Below are positions 32,913-41,274 of a stretch of 64,000 bases of DNA, in pieces. Location: assembly GCF_000340965.1 (NCBI RefSeq), contig NZ_ANAY01000001.1, forward strand, positions 248,001 to 312,000. The letters are read 5' to 3'. This DNA comes from Nocardiopsis kunsanensis DSM 44524. Lineage in GTDB: Bacteria; Actinomycetota; Actinomycetes; Streptosporangiales; Streptosporangiaceae. The number at the start of each line of letters is the position of its first letter. The first letter of the stretch is position 1. The notes under the pieces are model-generated. The model was not told the DNA's origin and ran no database searches. It was given only the letters and a program-made list of their open reading frames with translations. The position numbers and the translations under genes are program-made.

Positions 32913-33400
32913 CCCTTCCTCTGGAGCGGAACCACCGACGCCGCAGGCTCAAGGGCGTTCCAAGGCAGCTCGAAGAACATGCCCGGTCCCAGGATCGACC
33001 GGTAGCGACCCCAGCGGTCCGCGAGTGCGTTCACCAGCTCCAAGCCGTGTCCGCTCTCGGCCATGGTGTCGGGGGTGACGGTTCGCAGGACCGGACGCCT
33101 GCCGTGCGCGTCGCGGACCTCCACACGCAGCCGGCCGTGGAAGAGGTGCGCTCGCACGTAGAAGTCACCAGGAACGACAGCCCGGTCGGGGGCGTACTTG
33201 ACGTTGTTGCTCGCCAGCTCCGAGAGCAGGAGGAGCGCGGTGTCGGCGGTCTCGCTCGGCACACCCTCCACGCACAGGATGCGGGCGAGCCAGTCGCGCG
33301 ACTCCTTGACGCTCTCGGGACGGCCGATGAAGCGGGGAGAGCAGCGGCGCAGCGGCAGCCGCCGACGCGGTTCCGGGACGGAAACGGTACGTTTGACCAT
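32906..33400 (-). CDS. ATP-binding SpoIIAB/RsbW-like anti-sigma-type protein, copy 2
   Basis: 164 residues, same length as copy 1 and highly similar. The N-box helix LLLLSELASNNVKYAP, the G1-like VRDAHGRRPVL and the G2 box ESGHGLELVNALADRWGRY mark a GHKL ATPase. Its opening MVKRTVSVPEPRRRLPLRRC is shared with copy 1. It is placed inside an RM operon, divergent from the HTH-DUF5753 gene. GHKL proteins of this type can phosphorylate or hold partner proteins; whether this one regulates restriction is an open question. Confidence 0.85.
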   Translation of the reverse strand: MVKRTVSVPEPRRRLPLRRCSPRFIGRPESVKESRDWLARILCVEGVPSETADTALLLLSELASNNVKYAPDRAVVPGDFYVRAHLFHGRLRVEVRDAHGRRPVLRTVTPDTMAESGHGLELVNALADRWGRYRSILGPGMFFELPWNALEPAASVVPLQRKGW

Positions 33401-33434
33401 GAGTCCTCACCTGCTGGTTCAGGTTGTGGGCGAA

Positions 33435-33469
33435 GGCCCTGGTTCGGTGTTCACGCACCGGCCAGGGCC
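33435..33469. promoter_or_regulatory. Conserved hairpin between ATPase and HTH genes, copy 2
   Basis: GGCCCTGG / CCAGGGCC stem about 35 nt upstream of the ATPase start. Same position and stem as at 15887-15922, with a different loop and no T-run. Confidence 0.45.
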
Positions 33470-33610
33470 GCTTCTGTGAGGCCGAGCCACGCACTGGCTT
33501 CACTTGGCCACAGTGACACAGCCAACCCTGGAAAATCTTGCTTCGCCATCAGAAGCAGCAATCTGTGGAAACTGGCAGCAGAAGATGACCAAGTGTGGTC
33601 AGCTGAAGCC

Positions 33611-34447
33611 ATGGCGAGTGGTGGAAAATCAACATCGAAGGCAGCGTTGGTTCGTTTCGGGAACGAGCTCCAGCGCTTGCGTCGCTCGGCGGACCTGTCC
33701 CAACGTGAGTTGGCCAAGGGGACACTGATCTCCCACCAGATGCTCGGCTCGATCGAACGGGCTGAACGAGGACCACGCAGAGCCTTTGCGGAGAAGGCGG
33801 ATCAAGTACTCGGTGCACGTGGTGCGCTCGTACGCCTCTGGCCGGGAGACCAGGAGGGTTACCCACACGGGTTCAAGGAGTACGTGGAGCTGGAGCAAGA
33901 AGCCAGGGTCATCCACGACTTCCAAACTCAGGTGGTTCCTGGCTTCTTCCAGACGCCGGACTACGCGCGGGCAGTACTTGGCGCCAGTTGGCCACCCATA
34001 GAAGAGGCAGAGCTCGAGCGCCTGCTCGCCACCCGAGTGGACCGGCAAAAGATGCTGGAGCGGCGGAAACCTCCCCTGATCTGGTCGGTCATCGACGAGA
34101 GCGTGCTGCGGAGGCCTGTGGGCACGTTCGAAGCGATGCAAGCGCAGCTCGACCGCCTTGTGGCGCTCGCAGCCAAACCGCACATCCAGCTCCAGACTCT
34201 GCCCTTTGCCAAAGGGGTTCACCCTGCTCTGGACGGCGCCTTCACCGCCTTGGACATGGGGAGTGGCGAGCACCTGGCATACGCTGAGATGCCAGGCACC
34301 GGACGGGTGACCGCTGCCACCGATGACGTGGAACAATGCACCCTGCGATTCGGGGTGCTCCGTTCACTGGCCCTCTCCCCGGACGAGTCCGTTGACCTCA
34401 TCTCCCGCTACAAGGAGGCACATCGCCATGGCATCGACCCCGTTTAA
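33611..34447 (+). CDS. Helix-turn-helix regulator with DUF5753 (WhiJ-like), copy 2
   Basis: 278 residues from ATG at 33611; no strong ribosome-binding site, so the start is the least certain point. The Xre HTH is FGNELQRLRRSADLSQRELA then KGTLISHQMLGSIERAERG. DUF5753 follows with VIHDFQTQVVPGFFQTPDYA, VDRQKMLERR and KPHIQLQTLPFAKGVHPALD. It is the genetic partner of the DUF397 gene that starts inside its last codons (20-nt overlap). It stands between the ATPase run and hsdR. Divergence from the copy at 16122 suggests separate operator specificity. Confidence 0.9.
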   Translation: MASGGKSTSKAALVRFGNELQRLRRSADLSQRELAKGTLISHQMLGSIERAERGPRRAFAEKADQVLGARGALVRLWPGDQEGYPHGFKEYVELEQEARVIHDFQTQVVPGFFQTPDYARAVLGASWPPIEEAELERLLATRVDRQKMLERRKPPLIWSVIDESVLRRPVGTFEAMQAQLDRLVALAAKPHIQLQTLPFAKGVHPALDGAFTALDMGSGEHLAYAEMPGTGRVTAATDDVEQCTLRFGVLRSLALSPDESVDLISRYKEAHRHGIDPV

Positions 34448-34625
34448 CTGGCACAAGTCCAGCTACAGCGGCAATCAAGGGGGGCACTGTGTCGAGGTTG
34501 CCGAAACCCCCGATCAGGTCCACGTCCGTGACACCCAGAACCGCGCCCTGGGCCACCTCACCTTCTCCAGCTCCGGCTGGGGATCCCTCCTCGCCTCCCT
34601 CCGCGAGGAACACGGAGCCGACTGA
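34428..34625 (+). CDS. DUF397 protein, copy 2 (65 aa)
   Basis: ATG at 34428, with AAGGAGG upstream, inside the end of the HTH gene. Single DUF397 motif: NWHKSSYSGNQGGHCVEVAE, then VHVRDTQNRALGHLTFSSSG. It matches the second half of the doubled protein at 17004 almost residue for residue. These small proteins work with HTH-DUF5753 regulators, in some cases as a toxin-antitoxin-like pair. The next gene, 153 bp on, is hsdR. Confidence 0.88.
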   Translation: MASTPFNWHKSSYSGNQGGHCVEVAETPDQVHVRDTQNRALGHLTFSSSGWGSLLASLREEHGAD

Positions 34626-34778
34626 GGCGTCCCCTCTCCGGCTCTGACCGGTTCCGGCCGTAGGATTTCGGCCTTCGGGAGCGCCGCACACACCGGTTCT
34701 GACACTGGTTGCTGACAGAATCAGGACGACACCGACAACTCGTCCGCCCCCTCTGACACCAGTGACGAAAGGTGGCCC

Positions 34779-37700
34779 ATGAGCGCCCCCGAGGGCCGTT
34801 CCCCCCACACCCCCGGCAGCCCCGCCGGCCCCGAATGGGAACTGACCGAAAGACCTCTGCTCGACCAGCTCACCGCCATGGGGTGGACCAGGGTCACCGA
34901 CCCCGAACGCCGCTCTCCCCGCGAGCCCCTCCTGGAGGGCACCCTCCGCAGCGCTCTGCGCCGGATCAACCCCGACGACGACGGCCGCGAGTGGCTCGAC
35001 GAGGGCCGTCTCTCCCAGGCGGTCAGCGCGCTCACGCGCCCGAAGTCCCGCAGCCTCGTCGAGATCAACGAGGAGCTTACCGCCCTCCTCCTCACCGGCA
35101 CCCAGGTGGACGGGGTGGAGGGTTGGCGAGGAGGACGCCGCCAGACGGTCCGCTTCATCGACTTCGACGACGTCGGCAACAACGACTTCCACGCCGTCCA
35201 CCAGTTCCCCCTGGACGGCCCCGGAACCGGCCGTCACGGTCGGATCACCCCCGACGTCGTCCTGTTCGTCAACGGCATCCCCCTAATCGTCATCGAGGCC
35301 AAGAGCCCCGACATCGAGGCCCCCATCGCTTCGGCGGTCGACCAACTGCGCCGCTACGCCGGCCAGCGCACCGAGGTCCGCGCTCCCGAGGGCAACGAAC
35401 GCCTCTTCCACACCAACCAGTACGTCGTGGCCGCCTGCGGCACCAACGCCCGCGCGGCCGGGTTCACCGCCGGGCCAGAACACTTCGCCGAGTGGAAGAC
35501 CGTCGAACCGGCCACACCCGAGCAGGTCGCCGGAGAGGCCGGTGTCTCCGACCCCGAGGAGCTCAACGGCCAGCACCGGCTGGTCGCCGGAATGCTGCGC
35601 CCGGCCCAACTGCTGGACCTGGTACGGCACTTCACCCTGTTCATGAACACCGAGAGCCGCCGGGTCAAGGTGGTGGCCCGTTACCAGCAGTACCGCGCCG
35701 TGCAACGGGCCATCGAGCGTATGCTCACCCAGCCCACCCGGCTCCAGGACGGGGAATTCGACCGCCGGGGCGGCATCGTCTGGCACACGCAGGGCTCCGG
35801 AAAGAGCTTGACCATGGTCTTCCTGGTGCGGGCGATGCGTTCGCATCCGGAACTGACCGGCTTCAAGGTCGTGGTCGTCACCGACCGCACCCAGCTCCAG
35901 GGTCAGCTATCGGCCACCATGGCGCTCACCGGCGAGAGCAGCGACACCATCGACCGGGTGGACGCGTTGGCCCCGACCCTGGCGGTGCCGGGCAAGGGCC
36001 TGTACTTCGCCATGATTCACAAGTACCGGGGTGAGGGGGAGCCCTCCGCCGACACCGACCTCGACGACACCGACGAGGCCGACGCCCCGGACGGGGAGAC
36101 AGAGGAGACCGAAGAGTCCGGGAAAGAGGGCAAGCGCAAGAGGGAGGCCGTCCCCCAGCTCGACGTACTCGACGACTCCGAGAACGTCCTCGTCCTCGTG
36201 GACGAGGCGCACCGCTCCCACACCTCCCAGCTGCACGCCAACCTCATGGCGGCCCTGCCCAACGCCGTGCGGATCGGTTTCACCGGAACGCCCATCATCA
36301 TGGGCGACAAGGAGCGTTTCACCGGCAAGATCTTCGGCCGGTTCATCGACACGTACACCATCAAGCAGTCCGAGGAGGACGGCGCCACGGTGCCGATCCT
36401 CTACGAGGGCCGCACCTCCAAGGCGCACGTGCGCGACGGCAACGACCTCGACGAGCTGTTCGACGACATGGTCGACCTCACGCCCGAGCAGCGTGAGGAG
36501 CTCAAGAAGCGCTACGCCACCAAGAACAGCGTGCTCGAGGCCGAGGAGATGATCGCCGCCAAGGCCGCGAGCATGCTCCGCCACTACGTCGACGTCATCC
36601 TGCCCAACGGGTTCAAGGCCCAGGTCGTGGCCGTCTCCCGCAAGGCCGCAGTGCGTTACCGGGCGGCCCTGGTGCAGGCCCGCGACGCTCTCGTCGCCGA
36701 GATCGACGCGCTCCCCGAGAGGCTGCGCAGCGCTTCGGCGATCGAAGCTGCACAGGACGGTGTGGTCGACGGTGGCCGGGACGAGCACACCGCCCGTCTC
36801 GTGCGCGCCCTGTCCCACCGCGACCTCATCGCCCGCCTGGACGCCGCCACGGTCATCTCGGGTACCCACAACGACAGCGCCGACTGGCGCGAATGGACCA
36901 ACCCCACGCGGCACGGCCACCACATCGCCGCGTTCAAGAAGGCCCTGCCCACCGCCGGAAACACCGACCCCGAGCAGACCGACCCGCTGGCCTTCGTCGT
37001 GGTCAACTCCATGCTGCTCACCGGCTTCGACGCCCCGAACGAGCAGATCCTCTACCTGGACCGGCATCTGAAGGAGGCCGAGCTCCTCCAAGCGATCGCC
37101 CGCGTCAACCGCACCGCCGGCGGCAAGGGCGTGGGTTACGTCATCGACTACTACGGGGTCGCCGAGCATCTCAAGACCGCCCTGGACGCCTACGCCGCCG
37201 AAGACGTCGAAGGTGCGCTCAGCAGCGTCCGCGACGAGGTGCCGCTACTGCGCGAACGCCACGAGAGGGTGCGGCGGGTCTTCACCATCCGCGGCCTGGA
37301 CCGATTCGACACCGAGCAGGCCCGGGAGCACTGTGTCCAGGTGCTCGCCGACGAGCGGGTGCGCCACGAGTTCCGCAGCGCCTTGAAGGCCTTCACCCGC
37401 AGCCTGGAGACTGTACTGCCCCGCCCCGAGGCGCGCGAGTTCGTCCCCAACGCCAAGGCTTTCGGCGCCATCGCCGAGGTGGCCCGGGCCCGCTACCGGG
37501 AAGGGGAGGGTTTCGACCCGGCCCTGTACGGGGGCAAGGTGCGTGCTCTCATCGACCAGCACGTGCGGGTCCACGACATCCGTACCAAGATCCCGCCCAC
37601 AGCCATCACCGCGGTCGACTTCGCGGCCAAGGTCGACGCGCTGCCCAACGACCGGGCCAAGGCCTCGGAGATGGAGCACGCCGCCCGCCACCACATCAGC

Positions 37701-38171
37701 GAGAATCTGGACCTGGACCCGGACCACTACACCACGCTGTCCGAGCGCTTGGACGAGATCATCGCCGGCTTCGACGGCGACTGGGCCGAGCAGGCGCGAC
37801 GCATGAGGGAGTTCGTCGACCGGATGGCCCAGGGGCGCCAGGCCGAGGACGAGGACCGTGGCATGGATCGAGAGACCGAGGCGCCCTACTTCGGTGTGCT
37901 CGTACGCGCGGTCACGGATGAGGACGGGGCCGACCTGGAAGAGGACCTGCGTGAGCTCCTGGAAGGGTTCGTCCGTGAGATCACCGACGTGATGGCCGAG
38001 GAGATCGGGCTCGTCGGTTACAACCCTTCGCGGGGCGACCGGCTGCGCAAGACCGTGGCCGCGCGACTCTTCAGGCTCCGTCTGGGCGGGGTCGCCCTGT
38101 TCGACCCGCCGCGCTCGCAGGAAGTGGCCAAGGACCTGGTGGCTCTGGCCGAGAAACGTATGCAGAGTTGA
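34779..38171 (+). CDS. hsdR: Type I restriction endonuclease subunit R
   Basis: 1130 residues; ATG at 34779 with AAAGGTGG upstream. The N-terminal nuclease has the PD-(D/E)xK pattern (ITPDVVLF near 157, VIEAKSPD near 172). The motor domain has Walker A TQGSGKSLT near 339, VDEAHRS near 475, GFTGTPI near 505 and later VNSMLLTGFDAPNEQILYLD and QAIARVNRTAGGKGVGYVID. This is the translocase-nuclease of a type I system. Length and motifs are complete, so the enzyme should be active. Separated from hsdS by the five-gene cassette, it probably has its own promoter in the 153 bp after DUF397. Confidence 0.95.
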   Translation: MSAPEGRSPHTPGSPAGPEWELTERPLLDQLTAMGWTRVTDPERRSPREPLLEGTLRSALRRINPDDDGREWLDEGRLSQAVSALTRPKSRSLVEINEELTALLLTGTQVDGVEGWRGGRRQTVRFIDFDDVGNNDFHAVHQFPLDGPGTGRHGRITPDVVLFVNGIPLIVIEAKSPDIEAPIASAVDQLRRYAGQRTEVRAPEGNERLFHTNQYVVAACGTNARAAGFTAGPEHFAEWKTVEPATPEQVAGEAGVSDPEELNGQHRLVAGMLRPAQLLDLVRHFTLFMNTESRRVKVVARYQQYRAVQRAIERMLTQPTRLQDGEFDRRGGIVWHTQGSGKSLTMVFLVRAMRSHPELTGFKVVVVTDRTQLQGQLSATMALTGESSDTIDRVDALAPTLAVPGKGLYFAMIHKYRGEGEPSADTDLDDTDEADAPDGETEETEESGKEGKRKREAVPQLDVLDDSENVLVLVDEAHRSHTSQLHANLMAALPNAVRIGFTGTPIIMGDKERFTGKIFGRFIDTYTIKQSEEDGATVPILYEGRTSKAHVRDGNDLDELFDDMVDLTPEQREELKKRYATKNSVLEAEEMIAAKAASMLRHYVDVILPNGFKAQVVAVSRKAAVRYRAALVQARDALVAEIDALPERLRSASAIEAAQDGVVDGGRDEHTARLVRALSHRDLIARLDAATVISGTHNDSADWREWTNPTRHGHHIAAFKKALPTAGNTDPEQTDPLAFVVVNSMLLTGFDAPNEQILYLDRHLKEAELLQAIARVNRTAGGKGVGYVIDYYGVAEHLKTALDAYAAEDVEGALSSVRDEVPLLRERHERVRRVFTIRGLDRFDTEQAREHCVQVLADERVRHEFRSALKAFTRSLETVLPRPEAREFVPNAKAFGAIAEVARARYREGEGFDPALYGGKVRALIDQHVRVHDIRTKIPPTAITAVDFAAKVDALPNDRAKASEMEHAARHHISENLDLDPDHYTTLSERLDEIIAGFDGDWAEQARRMREFVDRMAQGRQAEDEDRGMDRETEAPYFGVLVRAVTDEDGADLEEDLRELLEGFVREITDVMAEEIGLVGYNPSRGDRLRKTVAARLFRLRLGGVALFDPPRSQEVAKDLVALAEKRMQS

Positions 38172-38193
38172 CGCTGCCGGCCGTCCCCGGTGG

Positions 38194-38919
38194 TCAGCCC
38201 AGCCACACCTGCCCGCCGAGGGCGGCCAACCGCTCACGTCGGCGCTCGACGTCGGGAAGTACGGACCTCACCCGCTCCCAGAACGCGGGCGAATGGTCCC
38301 GGACCACTATGTGGGCGAGTTCGTGCACCAGGACGTAGTCCACGACCGTGGGCGGCAGCTGCATGATGGCCCAGTGCAGGTTGAGCCGTCCGCCCTTGCC
38401 GGCCGAACCCCAGCGGTGCCCCAGGTCGAGCACACGGACCTGTGCGGGGTGCAGGCCCATGCCTTCCCGCCACGGCCTCAGGCGCTCGGGAAGCCACGCC
38501 CGGGCCCGCTCCCGGTACCAGGCCACCATGGCAGCGGCGGCGTCCCGGCCGCGGGCCACCGACGGGTGCATCCGGATGCGTCCGCCGTTGAAGTGCACGC
38601 CCTCGACCTCGTCGGTGATCTTCAGCCGGTACCGGCGGCCCAGGTAGTCGAACCCCTCACCCGAGACGAACTCACGCGGGGGTTGGCGGGAGAGCAGCAC
38701 GTCCTTGTCGGCAAGCTTGTCGCGCACCCAGTTCTTCTTGGCGGCCACCCAACGCTCGACGCGTCCCCAGGAGATGCCGTGCGGTACGTGCAACAGCAAG
38801 GCCCCGTCCCGGTCGACAGTGATCCCCACAGTTGTACGCCGAGAGGACGGGCGCACTGAGAACACCAGCTCGTCCAGGACGAGCTGGTCGGGGACGTGGG
38901 ACACCGGGGACGCGGGCAT
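38194..38919 (-). CDS. YgjP/DUF45-type M48 metallopeptidase
   Basis: 241 residues. ATG at 38919 (MPASPVSHVPDQ) is preferred to an upstream in-frame GTG with no site. The zinc motif VDYVLVHELAHIVVRDHSPA (HELAH plus the downstream His) near residues 180-200 and the N-terminal DUF45 block (KNWVRDKLADKD, VSGEGFDYLGRRYRLKI) identify the family. YgjP-like peptidases often lie beside type I RM genes, as here, convergent with hsdR. Their role there is not established; degrading HsdR subunits is one idea, by analogy with ClpXP control in E. coli. Confidence 0.85.
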   Translation of the reverse strand: MPASPVSHVPDQLVLDELVFSVRPSSRRTTVGITVDRDGALLLHVPHGISWGRVERWVAAKKNWVRDKLADKDVLLSRQPPREFVSGEGFDYLGRRYRLKITDEVEGVHFNGGRIRMHPSVARGRDAAAAMVAWYRERARAWLPERLRPWREGMGLHPAQVRVLDLGHRWGSAGKGGRLNLHWAIMQLPPTVVDYVLVHELAHIVVRDHSPAFWERVRSVLPDVERRRERLAALGGQVWLG

Positions 38920-38990
38920 GGTTACCAGGTTAGGTCCCCTCCACCCGGACCCGTGAGTCACCGCCCGGGGAACGGTCGGTGCCGTTCCTC

Positions 38991-39032
38991 CGGGCGAGAG
39001 TCACCACACCGCGCGCCGGTGACTCCCGCCCG
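38991..39032. terminator. Terminator for the leftward Roadblock genes
   Basis: A 15-nt arm at 38991-39005 pairs with 39018-39032 with one mismatch (CGGGCG-GAGTCACC type stem). A second small hairpin (GGAACGG / CCGTTCC) follows at 38969-38988. Both lie downstream of the gene ending at 39074. Confidence 0.6.
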
Positions 39033-39073
39033 GGGCTCCTCCCAGGGGCGGCTCGCGATCCGGCCGGCCCTGC

Positions 39074-39445
39074 TCAGACCTCCAGTCCCGCCTCGATGGA
39101 CTTGAGGCGGTGGCGGGCCAGGGCGAGGTTGCCGCGGTTGCGGTCCAGCGCCAGGTAGAGGAAGAGCCCTTGGCCCTTGCGGCTGGTGAGGGGCTTGATG
39201 ACGTGGTACTGGCCCGAGAGAGTGATGAGGATGTCCTCGATCGCGTCGTTGAGGCCCAGCTGGTCCATGGTGCGCATCTTGGCGCGCACGACCTCGGTGT
39301 TGCCCGCGGCCGCCACCTCCAGGTCGAGGGTATTGGTGGAGCTGAGGGTGCCCAGGGCCATGCCGCTGCTGTAGTCGACCACGGCGGCGCCGATGGCCCC
39401 CTCGATCTCCATCATTTCCTTGAGGCCGGTCTCGATGTTGGCCAT
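39074..39445 (-). CDS. Roadblock/LC7-like protein
   Basis: 123 residues; ATG at 39445 with GGAGGAGAG at good spacing. The pattern IEGAIGAAVVDYSSGMALGT, AAAGNTEVVRAKM and DILITLSGQYHVIKPL, with ALDRNRGNLALARHRL at the end, fits the Roadblock/MglB-like fold found in actinobacterial conservons. These usually dimerise and regulate a small GTPase, but no GTPase gene is nearby. It pairs with the related gene 98 bp upstream; the shared RRGNLALA-type ending suggests duplication or a heterodimer. Confidence 0.75.
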   Translation of the reverse strand: MANIETGLKEMMEIEGAIGAAVVDYSSGMALGTLSSTNTLDLEVAAAGNTEVVRAKMRTMDQLGLNDAIEDILITLSGQYHVIKPLTSRKGQGLFLYLALDRNRGNLALARHRLKSIEAGLEV

Positions 39446-39543
39446 GTCGTCTCTCCTCCGAATGGGATGTGCGGTGGTGTTGCTCCGGCGTTGCATCCAA
39501 CGGCGCAGTCCGAGGAGCAACCGGGGCCGATGGGGCTGAGCGC

Positions 39544-40047
39544 TCAAGCGGTGGCCCTCTCTGCCTTCGGCTCCGGGGCGGCGAGTGTGCGCAGCGCGGC
39601 CAGGACCCGTTCCAGGACGCCGCGGTCCACCCCGCCGGCGACTCGGGGCCGGTGCTGGAGTGTTTCGTCGTTCTCGTCCCGCCGGGGCAGATCGGGTTCT
39701 CGGGGCGGGGACGGCTGGGCGGTGCGGGCGAGTCCGCGCAGCCGGCGCAGGGCCAGGGCGAGGTTGCCGCGCCGGCGGTCCATACGTACGCGCAGGCACA
39801 GGTCTGATCGGTGCAGCGGCGCGAACAGCAGGTGGTGGTCGTGGTCGGTGACGACGAGGTCCTCGACGGTGCCGACGTGGCGCAGCGGCCCTTCGGTGAC
39901 GGCGGTGAGGAGTTCCACGGCGTCGGCGGTGCGGTCGGCCTCCCCGACGGTGGTCAGGGTGTGCCCCGTGCTCTGCTCGACGAGGCAGACACTGCGCACC
40001 CCCGGTGTCCGGAGCAGCTCCCGCATCTCCTGGTCGATGGCGAGCAC
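39544..40047 (-). CDS. Roadblock/LC7-related protein with extended tail
   Basis: 167 residues from GTG at 40047 (GAAGGA at about 8 nt); a longer frame to 40083 has no site. The fold resembles its neighbour: VRSVCLVEQSTGHTLTTVGE, TVEDLVVTDHDHHLLFAPLH and CLRVRMDRRRGNLALALRRL. A roughly 60-residue, poorly ordered, Arg/Glu/Pro-rich tail follows. It precedes the 123-aa gene and is probably transcribed with it. The role is likely regulatory; no partner GTPase is visible. Confidence 0.6.
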   Translation of the reverse strand: MLAIDQEMRELLRTPGVRSVCLVEQSTGHTLTTVGEADRTADAVELLTAVTEGPLRHVGTVEDLVVTDHDHHLLFAPLHRSDLCLRVRMDRRRGNLALALRRLRGLARTAQPSPPREPDLPRRDENDETLQHRPRVAGGVDRGVLERVLAALRTLAAPEPKAERATA

Positions 40048-40298
40048 AGCGGTCCTTCGTGAACTGGGGCCGTACCGGTGCACGGCCCGTGGTCTCGTTT
40101 TCCGGTCCTTTCATGGACAAGAACGAGACTAGGAGGGAAAGCGGGCGACCGCAGGATTTTCCAGAACAATTCTCCGTATGTCCAGCTCAAGCCGGACAAA
40201 GAAAAAATTCGACCGACAGAAACCCCCTGCAACGTGTCCTTATATACACAGAAAGGGCGATCACCCGCCTGTCACGAATGATCGCCCACGAGCTGTCT

Positions 40299-41009
40299 TC
40301 AAGGGGTGTTCGGTGGGCTCTGCTGCGGAACGCCCGTTTCGGGACCGGGTCGGTTCTCCGGCAGATCGCCCAGCCATTCCACACGGGAACGCTTGAGGCT
40401 GTAGTGGGCCGGTTCGATCCGCAGCTCACCGCTGTGCACACGCTCGCGCAGCCCGGGTTCGTGCCGGAGCTGGTCGGCCACGTACACGGTGTTGGCCCGC
40501 ACGCACGCGTCGAGGAAATCACCGGGCTCGTCGTCGGGCACGCCCTCGATCGCGTCGAGGATCCCCTCCACGAGGAAGCCGGTGTGCCCCTCGGGGACAC
40601 GTCCGCTGCGGCGTGCGTCCACGGCCTCGCCCACGGCGGCGCAGTGGGAGTGGCCCAGCACCACGAGCAGCGGGGTGGCCAGTTCGCGTGCCCCGTGCAC
40701 GAGGCTGCCCGCCACCGAGGAGTCCGGGACCTGACCGGAGGCGCGCACGGTGTAGAGGTCGCCCAGACCCCGGTCGAAGAGCATCTCCGGCGGCACGCGC
40801 GAGTCGGCGCACCCCAGGACCGTGGCCATGGGGTTCTCCGATTCGGCCTCCCACAGCGCGCGGCGCCGCCCGGAACCCTGGTTCGGCCGGCTGGGCGCGA
40901 ACGTGCGCCATCGGGTGTTGCCCTCGTCCAACAGGACCCGGACGCGGTCGGCCGTGTGTCCCGTGGTGAGCGCCGCCCGCTCGGGTGCGGCCCTCTGAGC
41001 GATCGCCAT
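40299..41009 (-). CDS. Beta-class carbonic anhydrase
   Basis: 236 residues; ATG at 41009 with GGAGGC upstream. Zinc ligands are in the beta-class order: ATVLGCADSRVPPEMLFD (Cys67, with the Asp69-Arg71 dyad) and VVLGHSHCAAVGEAVDA (His120, Cys123). The enzyme interconverts CO2 and bicarbonate in the cytoplasm. It is divergent from the TetR gene at 41275, with promoters for both in the 265 bp between, so the regulator could control it. No transmembrane transporter is fused, as seen in some relatives. Confidence 0.92.
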   Translation of the reverse strand: MAIAQRAAPERAALTTGHTADRVRVLLDEGNTRWRTFAPSRPNQGSGRRRALWEAESENPMATVLGCADSRVPPEMLFDRGLGDLYTVRASGQVPDSSVAGSLVHGARELATPLLVVLGHSHCAAVGEAVDARRSGRVPEGHTGFLVEGILDAIEGVPDDEPGDFLDACVRANTVYVADQLRHEPGLRERVHSGELRIEPAHYSLKRSRVEWLGDLPENRPGPETGVPQQSPPNTP

Positions 41010-41131
41010 ACTGCCTCCGTTGAACTCGGGCACCGGCGGCCGGCGTCCGCACCACCGACGATGTGCCCGAAGTTACGCCCGGCCACGGCTGTGGACAATC
41101 CAGAGCGGGCAATACTTGGACCAAACTTGTC

Positions 41132-41185
41132 TTGCGTTGCCCGAGGTCGCGGGGTGATAGGTTCCCGACCGACCGTTCGTTCGGT
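41132..41185 (+). promoter_or_regulatory. Promoter and operator-like site upstream of the TetR gene
   Basis: TTGCGT (41132-41137) and GATAGG (41156-41161) are spaced 18 bp. ACCGA-N8-TCGGT (41168-41185) overlaps the expected transcription start, a common layout for TetR autoregulation. The boxes match consensus only moderately. Confidence 0.45.
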
Positions 41186-41274
41186 TCATGGGCGGGCCGG
41201 CCCCGAACGCGGGGTGCGCTGGTGGCCGGGATCGGAGCATCCGGCACCACTCTCACGAAGGAGAGGTAGATTCG

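Noticed and set aside
35907-37169. 420-codon frame antisense to hsdR
   Set aside because: Valine/glycine-rich shadow typical of GC-rich DNA; hsdR motifs are clear on the plus strand.
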